Assembly: GCA_038330085.1 (NCBI GenBank)
Contig: JBBQNP010000086.1
Location: forward strand, 1-18,794
Reading direction: 5' to 3'
From: JAEUIA01 sp038330085
GTDB lineage: Bacteria; Planctomycetota; UBA1135; GCA-002686595
DNA: 18,794 bases
Shown here: in pieces, positions 8,888 through 15,977 of the stretch
How the letters are laid out: each line of letters begins with the position of its first letter
Numbering within the stretch: position 1 is the first letter of the stretch
The notes under the pieces: generated by a model
What the model saw: only the letters and a program-made list of their open reading frames with translations
Told to the model about the DNA's origin: nothing
Database searches by the model: none
Translations under genes and position numbers: made by a program

Positions 8888-10237
8888 TTACTCGCCCTTG
8901 TCAGGCTTCTCCGGTGCTTCCTTCTCCTTCGGCAGCCCACCCGCACCTGCCTCCACGAGCAACGTGTCGAGCATCGCGTCGATGGCTTCGGGGTCGGCGC
9001 CCACGCCCTTGTAGCGGATCATGCCCTTGCCATCGAGGATGTAGATCGTCGGCCAACCGTGCACGTTCCACTTCGTCGAGATCGGACCGCTCGTACCTGC
9101 GGGTCCGTTCCAGAACGAACGCCAAGTGATGTTCTCTTTCACGAGTGCGGGCTTGAGCGCTTCACGATCCTTGTCGCTGTTGATGCCGATGATGGCGAAG
9201 GGCTGGTTGGCGAGACGTTCCACGAGCGACCGCTCGTGCGGGTACATGGCCCGGCAAGGGCCTCACCAGTTGCCCCAGAAATCGAGCAGCACGATCTTCC
9301 CGCGATAGTCCGCGAGCTTGAAGTTCGCGCCGTCGAGATCCTCGCCTGCGATGTCGGGCGCGAGCTTGCCGACGATCAGGTTCTTCTTCTCGAACAGGTC
9401 GGCACCGGCGCGTTCGCCGAGCGTGCTCTTGCCGTAGACGACGTCGGGGAACTCCTTCACCGTGCGCTCGAGCAGCGCATCCACTTGCTTCTCCTGCGCA
9501 GGCACGTCGAGGGACTTCAACCTCCCCGACATCTCCCCGCCGCGCGTGAACATCTTCTCCAGGTCCTCCGCCGTCGCCGACTGGACGCGCTTTGCCGCCT
9601 CGATTTCACGCTGCATCGCGTTCGCCAGCGAGTAGAGCGCGGTCCCGCGCACGTCCGCGCTCGGGCTCGTCTCGAGGACCTTCTGGACGAACTCCTTGCC
9701 GCCGTTCGTCGAGTCGCTGGCGAGCCCGCGAGCCAGCTCGGTCAGCTTCTCGCTCTGCATGTGGTGCTTCTCCACGATCGCGAGCAACTCGGCCTGGTCG
9801 TCGCCGCCGCGCGCTTCCGTGAGCATCCACGTGATCGCGTCGAGCGCGACCGGCGAGGCCGGATCCTCGTCGATGATCGCGCGCGCACGCGCACGGTACG
9901 TGTCGACCTCGGGACGCTTCGCGGTCTTCGAGATGGCTTCGTAGTCCTCGTCGGTCTTCGCGCCCTTGAAGAGCTCGAAGTACGCTTGCATCGCGTCTTC
10001 GTAGTCCTGCTTGACCGTCGCAAGCCGACCGGCGGGGCTGGTGTCCGGCGCGGCGGCATCCGCGGTCGGCTTCGCCGGCGCTTGCGGTTTCGACATGATC
10101 GGCGCGGCGGGCACCGAGTGCGGCGTCTTCGCCGGCTCGGGGACCGGCTTCTTCGACGTGGCAGCGTTCTCTGGATCCGACTGGCACGCTGCCAGGAGGA
10201 CCAAAGTCGCCGCGAGAGGGAATCTCAGTTGGATCAT
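8888..10237 (-). CDS. TlpA-like thioredoxin lipoprotein, selenocysteine-containing (UGPC), copy 1
   Basis: Read through the in-frame TGA at 9263-9265, this gives a 449-aa protein. Residues 1-18 are a lipoprotein signal with lipobox LAAC (lipidated Cys18). Residues about 20-280 are charged and mostly helical. Residues about 283-430 are a TlpA/AhpC-TSA thioredoxin domain. The active site reads DFWGNW-U-GPCRAMYP, with the TGA exactly at the first cysteine of the usual WCGPC (Sec325, Cys328). The cis-proline motif is GWPT (Pro396). The fold needs both halves: beta-1/beta-2 lie before the TGA, and the rest including the cis-proline lie after it. GGAGG sits 5 nt before the ATG. It is predicted to be an exported, membrane-anchored thiol/selenol oxidoreductase with unknown substrate. 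A nonsense mutation is the alternative, but the paralogue carries TGA at the same codon and a third gene shows the same pattern. Confidence 0.88.
9221..9238 (-). promoter_or_regulatory. Candidate bacterial SECIS hairpin, copy 1
   Basis: In the mRNA, CACGAGCG-GU-CGCUCGUG forms a perfect 8-bp stem with GU at the tip, or a 7-bp stem with a GGUC loop. The loop lies about 32 nt after the UGA. Known bacterial SECIS elements sit in the coding region just after UGA and carry a G (GGU in E. coli fdhF) in a small apical loop that binds SelB. Placement at 32 nt is toward the far end of the accepted range. Confidence 0.6.
9263..9265 (-). other. In-frame UGA read as selenocysteine (Sec325)
   Basis: The codon order on the minus strand is AAC TGG TGA GGC CCT TGC CGG, i.e. 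N-W-U-G-P-C-R. The TGA replaces the first Cys codon of a thioredoxin CxxC motif, and the reading frame stays open for 124 more codons to a TAA. Confidence 0.87.
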
Positions 10238-10288
10238 GCGCGCCTCCGATGCCGGGGGTTGAGAGGGCTCAGCACGACCAGACTAACG
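10238..10288 (-). promoter_or_regulatory. Duplicated leader/promoter segment of TlpA-like copy 1
   Basis: These 51 bp are nearly identical to 11830-11880 upstream of copy 2, so the gene was duplicated together with its leader. It contains CGGAGG five bases before the ATG. No convincing -10/-35 pair is visible. Similarity stops abruptly at CGTTAG on the far side. Confidence 0.5.
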
Positions 10289-10328
10289 TCAGCGCCGTTC
10301 AGTTGGCGCGGCTGCCCTCGAAACGCGC

Positions 10329-10405
10329 GGTGCCAAGCACCCGTCGTGGGAGGCAGTGCTCCCAATCGCGCGAAAGCGCGCGACGTGCGACGGGTTCCAG
10401 GCACC
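10329..10405. repeat. 77-bp structured repeat, copy 2
   Basis: It has the same architecture and length as 8806-8882. The outer arms are 10329-10346 and 10388-10405 (15 of 18 pairs). The inner hairpins are TGGGAG-GCAGTG-CTCCCA and TCGCGCG-AAAG-CGCGCGA. At one outer-stem pair, C-G in copy 1 is T-A here (10344 with 10390), a compensatory change. It begins 35 nt past the stop of the second TlpA-like gene, against 5 nt for copy 1. Confidence 0.75.
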
Positions 10406-10440
10406 ACGCGTTCTCGATTGCGAAGGACAACAGTTCCGGT

Positions 10441-11829
10441 CTACTCGCCCTTGTCGGGCTTCTCCGGTGCTTCCTTCTCCTTCGGCAGCCCGCCCGCGCC
10501 TGCTTCCACGAGCAGCGTGTTCAACATCGCGTCGATTTCCGCGGGCCTGCCGCCCACGCCCTTGTAGCGGATCGTTCCGCTGCCATCGAGGATGTAGATC
10601 GTCGGCCAACCGCGCACGTTCCACTTCGCCGAGATCGGACCGCTCGTGCCTTCGGGTCCGTTCCAGAACGAACGCCAGGTGATGTTCTCTTTCGCGAGTG
10701 CGGGCTTGAGCGCTTCACGATCCTTGTCGCTGTTGATGCCGATGATTGCGAAGGGCTGGTTGGCGAGACGTTCCACGAGCGACCGCTCGTGCGGGTACAT
10801 GGCCCGGCAAGGGGGTCACCAGTTGCCCCAGAAATCGAGCAGAACGATCTTTCCGCGGTAGTCCGCGAGGTGGAATTTCGCGCCGTCGAGATCCTCGCCT
10901 TCGATGTCGGGCGCGAGCTTGCCGACGACCAGGTTGTTCCTCTCGAACAGGTCGGCACCGGCGCGTTCGCCGAGCGTGGTCTTGCCGTAGGCGACGTCGG
11001 GGAAATCCTTCACCGTGCGCTCGAGCATCGCATCCACTTGCTTTTGCTGCGCGGTCACGTCGAGGGCCTTCAACGTTTCGAGCCGTGCTCCGTAGCGCTT
11101 GGACATCTTGTCCGCGTCTTCTTCCTTCGCCGACTGGATGCTCTTCGCGGAGTCGATGTCGCGTTGCATCTCGCTCGCCAGCGAGTAGAGCGCGGTCCCG
11201 CGGACGTTCGCATTCGTGCTCTTCTCCACGAGCATCTGCACGAACTCCTGACCGCCGTTCTTCGTGTCGTTGGAAAGCCCGCGAGCCAGCCCGACCAGCT
11301 TGTCGCTCTGCATGTGGTTCTTCTCCACGATCGCGAGCAGCTCGGCCTGATCAGTGCCGCCGCGCGCGTTTGTGAGCATCCACGTGATCGCGTCGAGCGC
11401 GACCGGAGCGGCCGGGTCCTCGTCGACGATCGCGCGCGCACGCGCACGGTACGTGTCGACGTCGGGACGTTTCGCGTCCTTTGAGATCACTTCGCGCTCT
11501 TCTTTCGTCTTCGCGTCCTTGAAGAGCGCGGAGTACGCCGAGATCGCGTCTTCGTAGTCCTGCTTGACCGTCGCGAGCCGGCCGGCGGGGCTCGTGTCCG
11601 GTTCGGGGGGCGTGGGTGCGGCACCGGGGGGCCCGGACGTGACGTGCAACGTCACGTTGTCCAGCTTGAAGCCACTCAGGTCGGGCGCGATCGGCGCAGC
11701 GGGCACCGAGTGCGCTGAATTTCCCGGCGCGGCCGCCGAGGTGCTTGATTGGGCAGTGTTCTCGCGATCCGACTGGCACCCTGCCAGGATGATCAGAGTC
11801 GCTGCGACGGGGAACCGATGCTTGATCAT
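10441..11829 (-). CDS. TlpA-like thioredoxin lipoprotein, selenocysteine-containing (UPPC), copy 2
   Basis: With the in-frame TGA at 10816-10818 read as Sec, the product is 462 aa and ends at a TAG. A lipoprotein signal with lipobox LAGC places lipidated Cys at residue 18. A helical, charged region follows, about 13 residues longer than in copy 1. The thioredoxin domain then begins near residue 296. Its active site reads FWGNW-U-PPCRAMYP (Sec338, Cys341), so the residue after Sec is Pro where copy 1 has Gly. The cis-proline is Pro409. Beyond the active site it is nearly identical to copy 1; the N-terminal half is more diverged. GGAGG lies 5 nt before the ATG. It sits directly upstream of copy 1 on the same strand, with about 200 bp between them. 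It is probably a tandem duplicate with a similar exported redox role. Confidence 0.87.
10774..10791 (-). promoter_or_regulatory. Candidate bacterial SECIS hairpin, copy 2
   Basis: The sequence is identical to the hairpin of copy 1: an 8-bp stem with GU tip, about 32 nt after the UGA. Because the two genes are nearly identical here, this is not independent support for the hairpin. Confidence 0.58.
10816..10818 (-). other. In-frame UGA read as selenocysteine (Sec338)
   Basis: The minus-strand codons are AAC TGG TGA CCC CCT TGC CGG, i.e. N-W-U-P-P-C-R. The stop is at the same alignment column as in copy 1 even though the next codon has changed from GGC to CCC. The flanking frames encode contiguous thioredoxin sequence. 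Confidence 0.86.
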
Positions 11830-11880
11830 CCACGCCTCCGATGACGGGGGTTGAGAGGGCTCAGCATGACCAGACTAACG
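11830..11880 (-). promoter_or_regulatory. Duplicated leader/promoter segment of TlpA-like copy 2
   Basis: This is near-identical to 10238-10288. It carries CGGAGG five bases before the ATG at 11829. It probably holds the promoter and 5' leader, but I cannot name the boxes. Confidence 0.5.
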
Positions 11881-12140
11881 GGTGCCGGAGATGAATGGGC
11901 AACCCGTGCACGATCCGGCCGGAATCGTGAACCGCATCACCGCACTCGCGCGCGGGCCGGGCTGCGCAACGCGGGCACGCTTCGACCGCCCAGTCCGACG
12001 AGATCCGACGAAATAGGCCCGCGCTCACAACGCGGGCCCCCCGCACTGATGCTCATCGTAGTCCCCCCTGCAGTGCCCTCTTGCCGCGGGTCGCGCGGGC
12101 GTTGCGCGAATTCGTGCTCGACCGTTCTCTGTGCGTGCGA
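11881..12140. other. Non-coding interval between TlpA-like copy 2 and the Cys-Sec thioredoxin gene
   Basis: I see no credible gene here on either strand. Together with the leader segment at 11830-11880 it makes a gap of about 310 bp. The only clear structure is the GC hairpin at 12016-12038. The rest may hold the upstream promoter of copy 2. Confidence 0.6.
12011..12038 (-). terminator. Terminator-like hairpin downstream of Cys-Sec thioredoxin gene
   Basis: On the minus strand a perfect 8-bp stem GGCCCGCG/CGCGGGCC with a 7-nt loop is followed by TATTT. It lies about 100 bp after the stop at 12141. The U-tract is short, so termination strength is uncertain. Confidence 0.5.
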
Positions 12141-13049
12141 TCAGTGCGCCGACACCGGTCCGTCGCGTAGCGCATCCACGTCGAGACCGCCGTACGCACC
12201 GCCGCTGAACGGGCCGCCGTTCAACCCGAGCCAGGGATCGTCGAGGTCGACGTGCAACGCGCTGAAGTAGAGCTCGTGCGTGATGTCGCGCGGCCGCAGA
12301 CCGGGCCGTGAAAGCAGCGTGTGCACGATCGGTCGCCGCCACACGAGGTTGCGCCGGCCGTCCTCCGCGACGAGCTCCTTGTCGCGGCGCATGGCGATCT
12401 TGAGCGGGTCCTCCACGACGGCCTTGGAGACGTCCAGCCGCAGCGCAGTCGGTCCGAGGTCGGTGACGATCCGTGAAGCAGCATCACGCGCGATCGCGAG
12501 CTCGTTGGCGTGCCAAGTCGCGAGCGCGCCTGAGTCCGCTTTCGTGCGGGCGTACAGCTCGAGCGCGTCGTTCAGGCACTTCAAGTACGTCGGCGCGTCA
12601 CACAACCCCGGGATCACGTCGATCACGCTCCCGTCCGGAGCACAAACGTACGTCGCAACGTTGCCGTTGAGCGTTCTCTGCAGCGTGTGACCGTTGCCGA
12701 AGTCGATCGTCACGATCGGCACGGCCCGGACACTCTCCCACGCTGCGACGAAATGCTCGCGCACGAAATCCTGCACCATCGGGTCTGCGAAGAGCACGCT
12801 CCTCGCCAGGCGCGAGTTGGTTCAACAAAACTGCTCGTCGAAGCGCCCGAGCAGTTGGAACAAGAGGATGGGCTTGTCGCGACCGACGGCCTTGTCGATC
12901 CCCTCGACCCAGTCGATGCGCGTCGAAGTCAGGTCGTACTTGGACTGAGCCGGCTGGATCGCCTCGCGATGGTCCTGCATCAGGGCGAGTTGCCCCATGC
13001 AGAGAAGGGCGAGGGAAGTGCAAGCAGACGTGAACAGGTCGGGCAACAT
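12141..13049 (-). CDS. Exported thioredoxin-fold protein with vicinal Cys-Sec pair
   Basis: Read through TGA at 12822-12824, the product is 302 aa. Residues about 5-24 are hydrophobic, a signal peptide or anchor. DKPILLFQ (58-65) starts a thioredoxin-like beta strand. The expected redox site reads DEQFC-U-TNSR (Cys75-Sec76). It is followed by the helix/strand pattern VLFADPMVQDFV...FVAAWESVR, typical of thioredoxin_7/DUF255-like folds. Residues 130-147 (NVATYVCAPDGSVIDVIPG) resemble the strand-turn-strand after the cis-proline, but the usual Pro is Ala132. The C-terminal 130 residues I do not recognise. The ATG at 13049 has AGGAG 7 nt upstream and follows the glycosyltransferase gene by 109 bp. 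The final stop is TGA. Unrecoded, it would be a 75-aa fragment ending at Cys plus an ORF with no good start. Substrate unknown. Confidence 0.8.
12787..12806 (-). promoter_or_regulatory. Candidate bacterial SECIS hairpin, Cys-Sec thioredoxin gene
   Basis: In the mRNA, GCGAGGAGC-GU-GCUCUUCGC forms a 9-bp stem (one G-U pair) with GU at the tip, about 25 nt after the UGA. It is unrelated in sequence to the hairpin of the TlpA-like genes but has the same architecture and tip, which makes it independent support. Confidence 0.62.
12822..12824 (-). other. In-frame UGA read as selenocysteine (Sec76)
   Basis: The minus-strand codons are CAG TTT TGT TGA ACC AAC TCG, i.e. Q-F-C-U-T-N-S. It falls at the redox-site position of a thioredoxin-like fold, and homologous-looking sequence continues in the same frame for 226 codons. 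Confidence 0.78.
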
Positions 13050-13158
13050 GGCGAGCTCCTGCTTCGGATGGGAAGCGGCCCGATGGACGGCGCTCGGGCC
13101 CCCGGCATTCCCGACCGAACGAACTTCCACGTATTGGATGAGTTCAGTCCGGTAGCGT

Positions 13159-14217
13159 TCAACCCGCCGCGCGGACCTGGCGCAGGACCGCGTCGCGCAG
13201 CCGTTCGGGCGTGATGGAACTGTTGTCCGCATCGGCGCGGTAGGAGCAGTAGTCGGACGCGGTGCTGATGACCTTCTCGCCGAGCGAATAGAGCTCGATT
13301 TCCGCCGCCGAAGTGGGCGCGAAGAACGCGACGACGCGCACGTCGAGGGCCACGGCCATGTGCAAGGCCAGGCTGTCGCTCGTCACGAGCACGGTGCACA
13401 GACCGACGAGTGCCCCGAACGGCAGGAGCGCATTGTCGCAACCCCCATCGGCCGCGATCTCACCCAGCCCGGCGCGCTCGAGCCCGGCGAGGATCGCCTG
13501 GTTGCGCTCGACCTCGCTCGCGCCGCCGAGCACGATGAAGCGCACGCGTCGATCGAGGTCGCGCGCGACGAGGCGCGCAAGCTCGACCGTGCGCTCGACC
13601 GGGAGTTGTTTCGACGTCCACCGCCCACCCGCGCCGGTGTTCAGCCCGATCACGGGTGCCTTCGAAGCGAGCCCGTGTTCACGCGCGAAGCCCTGCGCGA
13701 ACGCGTGCGCGTCCTTCGGCAGGTGCAACGTCTGCCGGCCCATCTCGAGCTCGAGCATGTCGGCGTAGATCTGCGGCTGACTCTTCTTGTTCTGCACCTT
13801 GAGCTCGTCCGCGCGCTGCTTGCCGTGCACGGACAGGAGCCCCATGTCGAACCAGGGCGCGACGTCGCTCGTGTACGCGCGCGAACCGTCGGGCTTCTCG
13901 TAGGCACCCGACAAGCGCTTCGTCTGCATGCGCGACGCCAACCTGCACAAGGGCGGTTCGTCGTCGAGCGAGATGACGCGCTCGAACGTGCGCGGTGACA
14001 GTTTCGCGATGGCCGCATCCACTTCCACGCCGCGGCCCGTGTCGAGCGCGATCACGTCGTCCACGAGCGGGTTGGTGCGCAACAGGTCGACCGCCGCCGG
14101 CGCCGTGATCCAGGTCACGCTCGCGTTCGGTGTCGCCGCGCGCAGCCCGGGCAGGATGGACGTCGTGCGCAGCACGTCCCCCAACGCCGCGGTCTTGATG
14201 ACGAGGATCCCGCTCAT
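13159..14217 (-). CDS. Glycosyltransferase family 9 (heptosyltransferase-like)
   Basis: This 352-aa protein has the two-Rossmann (GT-B) layout of family GT9, which transfers heptose or related sugars during LPS core assembly. The N-terminus ILVIKTAALGDVLRTTSIL contains the conserved G-D (Asp14). VIGLNTGAGGRWTSKQLP opens the nucleotide-sugar domain. FIVLGGASEVERNQ and TSDSLALHMAVALDV are the later family motifs. The ATG at 14217 was chosen because the family motif starts three codons later; the frame extends to 14268 but that part is not family-like. No strong Shine-Dalgarno is seen. It diverges from the M50 protease gene, and the Cys-Sec thioredoxin gene follows on the same strand. The sugar and acceptor cannot be read from the sequence. 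Confidence 0.88.
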   Translation of the reverse strand: MSGILVIKTAALGDVLRTTSILPGLRAATPNASVTWITAPAAVDLLRTNPLVDDVIALDTGRGVEVDAAIAKLSPRTFERVISLDDEPPLCRLASRMQTKRLSGAYEKPDGSRAYTSDVAPWFDMGLLSVHGKQRADELKVQNKKSQPQIYADMLELEMGRQTLHLPKDAHAFAQGFAREHGLASKAPVIGLNTGAGGRWTSKQLPVERTVELARLVARDLDRRVRFIVLGGASEVERNQAILAGLERAGLGEIAADGGCDNALLPFGALVGLCTVLVTSDSLALHMAVALDVRVVAFFAPTSAAEIELYSLGEKVISTASDYCSYRADADNSSITPERLRDAVLRQVRAAG

Positions 14218-14339
14218 GGTGCGATCGTACGGGAGGCTGCCGCTGATTCCACGTCCGCCCGACGGCAACGAACACGTTCGTCGCCAACCCGCCGGATTTG
14301 ACCTCGACCCCCGGGCGATCCGCGGTTACGAAGGTCCCC
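14218..14339. promoter_or_regulatory. Divergent promoter region with operator-like palindrome
   Basis: These 122 bp separate the divergent glycosyltransferase and M50 genes. They contain a perfect inverted repeat ACGAAC-AC-GTTCGT at 14268-14281, which could be an operator. TTGACC at 14298 resembles a -35 box, but I find no -10 at good spacing. Confidence 0.35.
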
Positions 14340-15161
14340 GTGTTCGGCTCCATCCTGTTCGGTTCGTTCCGCGTCGGCAGCATCCTCGGCATCACGATCC
14401 GCGTGCATGTCCTTCTCGTGGTGCTCGTAGCGATCGTCGCGCTCTCGCGGCCCGTCGGGATGATGGAAGGGATCACCCTCGCCATGCTGGGCGGGGTCCT
14501 GCTCCTGCACGAGCTCGGTCACAGCCTCGTCGCGCGCCGGTTCGGCATCCGCGTGCTCGACATCACGCTGTGGCCGCTCGGCGGGATGGCGCGCATGAGC
14601 GAGATGCCCGAGTCGAGCCGCATCGAGGGCCTGATCGCAGCGGCGGGCCCCGCGGTGAACTTCGTGCTCGCGGCGATCGCGGTGCCGGTGTGGCTCATGC
14701 TGATGACCTTGCAGGGTGCGTCGGTGGTCGCACGCGATCTCACGGCGTACTTCATCCTGATCAACTTGGTGCTCGGAGCGTTCAACCTGGTGCCGGCGTT
14801 CCCCACCGACGGCGGCCGCATCCTGCGTGCGCTGCTCGCGCGCGACAGCGACTGGTTGACGGCGACGCGCAGAGCGGTTTTCGTCGGGCGTATCTTCGCC
14901 GTGATCCTCGGTGTCGTGGGCCTGTACTTCGGCAACGTCATGCTCGCGCTCGTCGCAGCGTGGTTGTGGTGGATGGGCGCGATCGAGCTCGCGGGCGTGC
15001 GCGCTCGTCATGAGGGACCTGCTCCCGTTGCGTCGGGAGAGTTCGCGGCCGCTGCCGTCGAGCCGCCGATCGTGACGCGCCAACCGCAAGGTCACTTCAG
15101 CGACGACGACATCGAGCGACTCGAGCGCTACCGCGGAAGGTTGCGGCCGTTCGACAGTTGA
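14340..15161 (+). CDS. Site-2-protease-like M50 family zinc metallopeptidase (membrane)
   Basis: The 273-aa multi-pass membrane protein carries the M50 zinc motif HELGH (His57, Glu58, His61) inside a hydrophobic helix. The second zinc motif is in NLVPAFPTDGGR (Asp157). GGMARM and AAAGPAVNF are further family landmarks. It lacks the CBS pair or PDZ domain of larger members and ends with a polar tail of about 50 residues. The family cleaves membrane-embedded substrates such as anti-sigma factors. I chose GTG at 14340 because AAGG lies about 6 nt upstream and the conserved core starts nearby; a TTG at 14298 in the same frame would add 14 residues and has no ribosome site. A link to the membrane-anchored sigma factors in this window is only a hypothesis. 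Confidence 0.87.
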   Translation: MFGSILFGSFRVGSILGITIRVHVLLVVLVAIVALSRPVGMMEGITLAMLGGVLLLHELGHSLVARRFGIRVLDITLWPLGGMARMSEMPESSRIEGLIAAAGPAVNFVLAAIAVPVWLMLMTLQGASVVARDLTAYFILINLVLGAFNLVPAFPTDGGRILRALLARDSDWLTATRRAVFVGRIFAVILGVVGLYFGNVMLALVAAWLWWMGAIELAGVRARHEGPAPVASGEFAAAAVEPPIVTRQPQGHFSDDDIERLERYRGRLRPFDS

Positions 15162-15166
15162 ACCGT

Positions 15167-15200
15167 CGTCGCGCGTTCATGCCGCTCAGGACGCGCGACG
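15167..15200. terminator. Bidirectional terminator-like hairpin between convergent genes
   Basis: A perfect 10-bp stem (CGTCGCGCGT with ACGCGCGACG) and a 14-nt loop lie in the 69-bp gap between the M50 and RDD stop codons. There is no T-run on either side, so it may be a rho-independent-like or simply a transcript-end-stabilising hairpin. Confidence 0.5.
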
Positions 15201-15230
15201 CCCGGGACACCGAACGACTCGCAGCGTGAC

Positions 15231-15977
15231 TCAGGCCGGACGCGCCGCGCCCATTTCGCGCACGAACAAATAGAGCTCCTTCAACACGGTACGCGCGTCC
15301 TGGAACGGACCGAGCTCGAGCTTTCCCGAGAACGCGCGCGCGGCCTCGACGAACAGTCGCCGGCGCGCATCGTCCGCCAGATCTCGCCGCGTGACGAGTT
15401 CGCGCAAGAAGGCGCGGTCGTCGGGCGTCAAACGCGCTTCGAGCCCCGGCGTCAGCGGCAACGTGCGCGTCGTGAGACTGCTCCACGTTTCTGCGAAGAA
15501 CGGATCCGGCACGTACCTGCTGCGCTGATCGTGGATCACGAGCGTGCCCGCGACGAGATCGCCCAGCCTCTGATGCCGCGGCGTCACGGCGATGAGCAAG
15601 AGGCCGACGAGCAGATCGATCGGCTGGAGAGCGCCGCGCAACACGAGGGCCAGGAAGCTCGCCGGTCGTCCGTCCGCGGCGACGACGCGGATGAGCAGCA
15701 GCACCTTGCCCGGAGTGCGCCCCTTCATGAACGCGTGGAACACCACGGAATAGGCGGCCGCGATCAGCATGAATCCGCCGACGAAGAGACCGGCCAGGAG
15801 ATCCGTCGCCGCATTGCGCGCGAACACGGTCGCCAGCACGAGAACGACGGTCAGCGCCAGCGCTCCCACCGCGATCAGGAGCGCGTCGAGAAGTCCCGCG
15901 GCCAATCGGCTGCCCGCACCCGCGATGTCGGTGCGCAGGCGGACGCCTTCGGAGGTCTCGATGATCAGCGTCGTCAC
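15231..15977 (-). CDS. RDD family membrane protein
   Basis: This 248-aa protein has an RDD domain in its first 150 residues. AGSRLAAGLLDALL (20-33) has the family's Arg and Asp; GRTPGKVLLLIRVV (86-99) and RHQRLGDLVAGTLVI (134-148) follow. There are about four hydrophobic segments. The C-terminal 90 residues are soluble and mostly helical. The start is a GTG at 15977 without a clear Shine-Dalgarno. RDD genes often cluster with SpoIIM, DUF58 and MoxR genes, as here, in loci proposed to act in envelope or large-complex assembly. The molecular role of RDD is unsettled; transport has been proposed for some members. Confidence 0.85.
   Translation of the reverse strand: MTTLIIETSEGVRLRTDIAGAGSRLAAGLLDALLIAVGALALTVVLVLATVFARNAATDLLAGLFVGGFMLIAAAYSVVFHAFMKGRTPGKVLLLIRVVAADGRPASFLALVLRGALQPIDLLVGLLLIAVTPRHQRLGDLVAGTLVIHDQRSRYVPDPFFAETWSSLTTRTLPLTPGLEARLTPDDRAFLRELVTRRDLADDARRRLFVEAARAFSGKLELGPFQDARTVLKELYLFVREMGAARPA

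Noticed and set aside
9263..9265. Pseudogene by nonsense mutation as explanation of the split TlpA-like genes
   Set aside because: Two duplicates share the TGA at exactly the catalytic Cys codon, the frame and fold are intact afterwards, and a third gene of another family shows the same pattern.
7835..10567. Very long plus-strand open frame (over 900 codons) opposite the sigma and thioredoxin genes
   Set aside because: The composition is Arg/Ser-rich, it crosses several real gene boundaries and matches no family; it reflects codon bias of the opposite strand. The same applies to 2809-4914 and 10249-11484.
12797..12797. GTG at 12797 as the start of an independent 218-aa gene
   Set aside because: It has no ribosome site and would lack the first strand and redox site of the thioredoxin fold that the upstream frame supplies.
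14298..14339. TTG at 14298 as the M50 start
   Set aside because: No ribosome binding site precedes it, and GTG at 14340 has AAGG at suitable spacing next to the conserved core. The choice is not certain.
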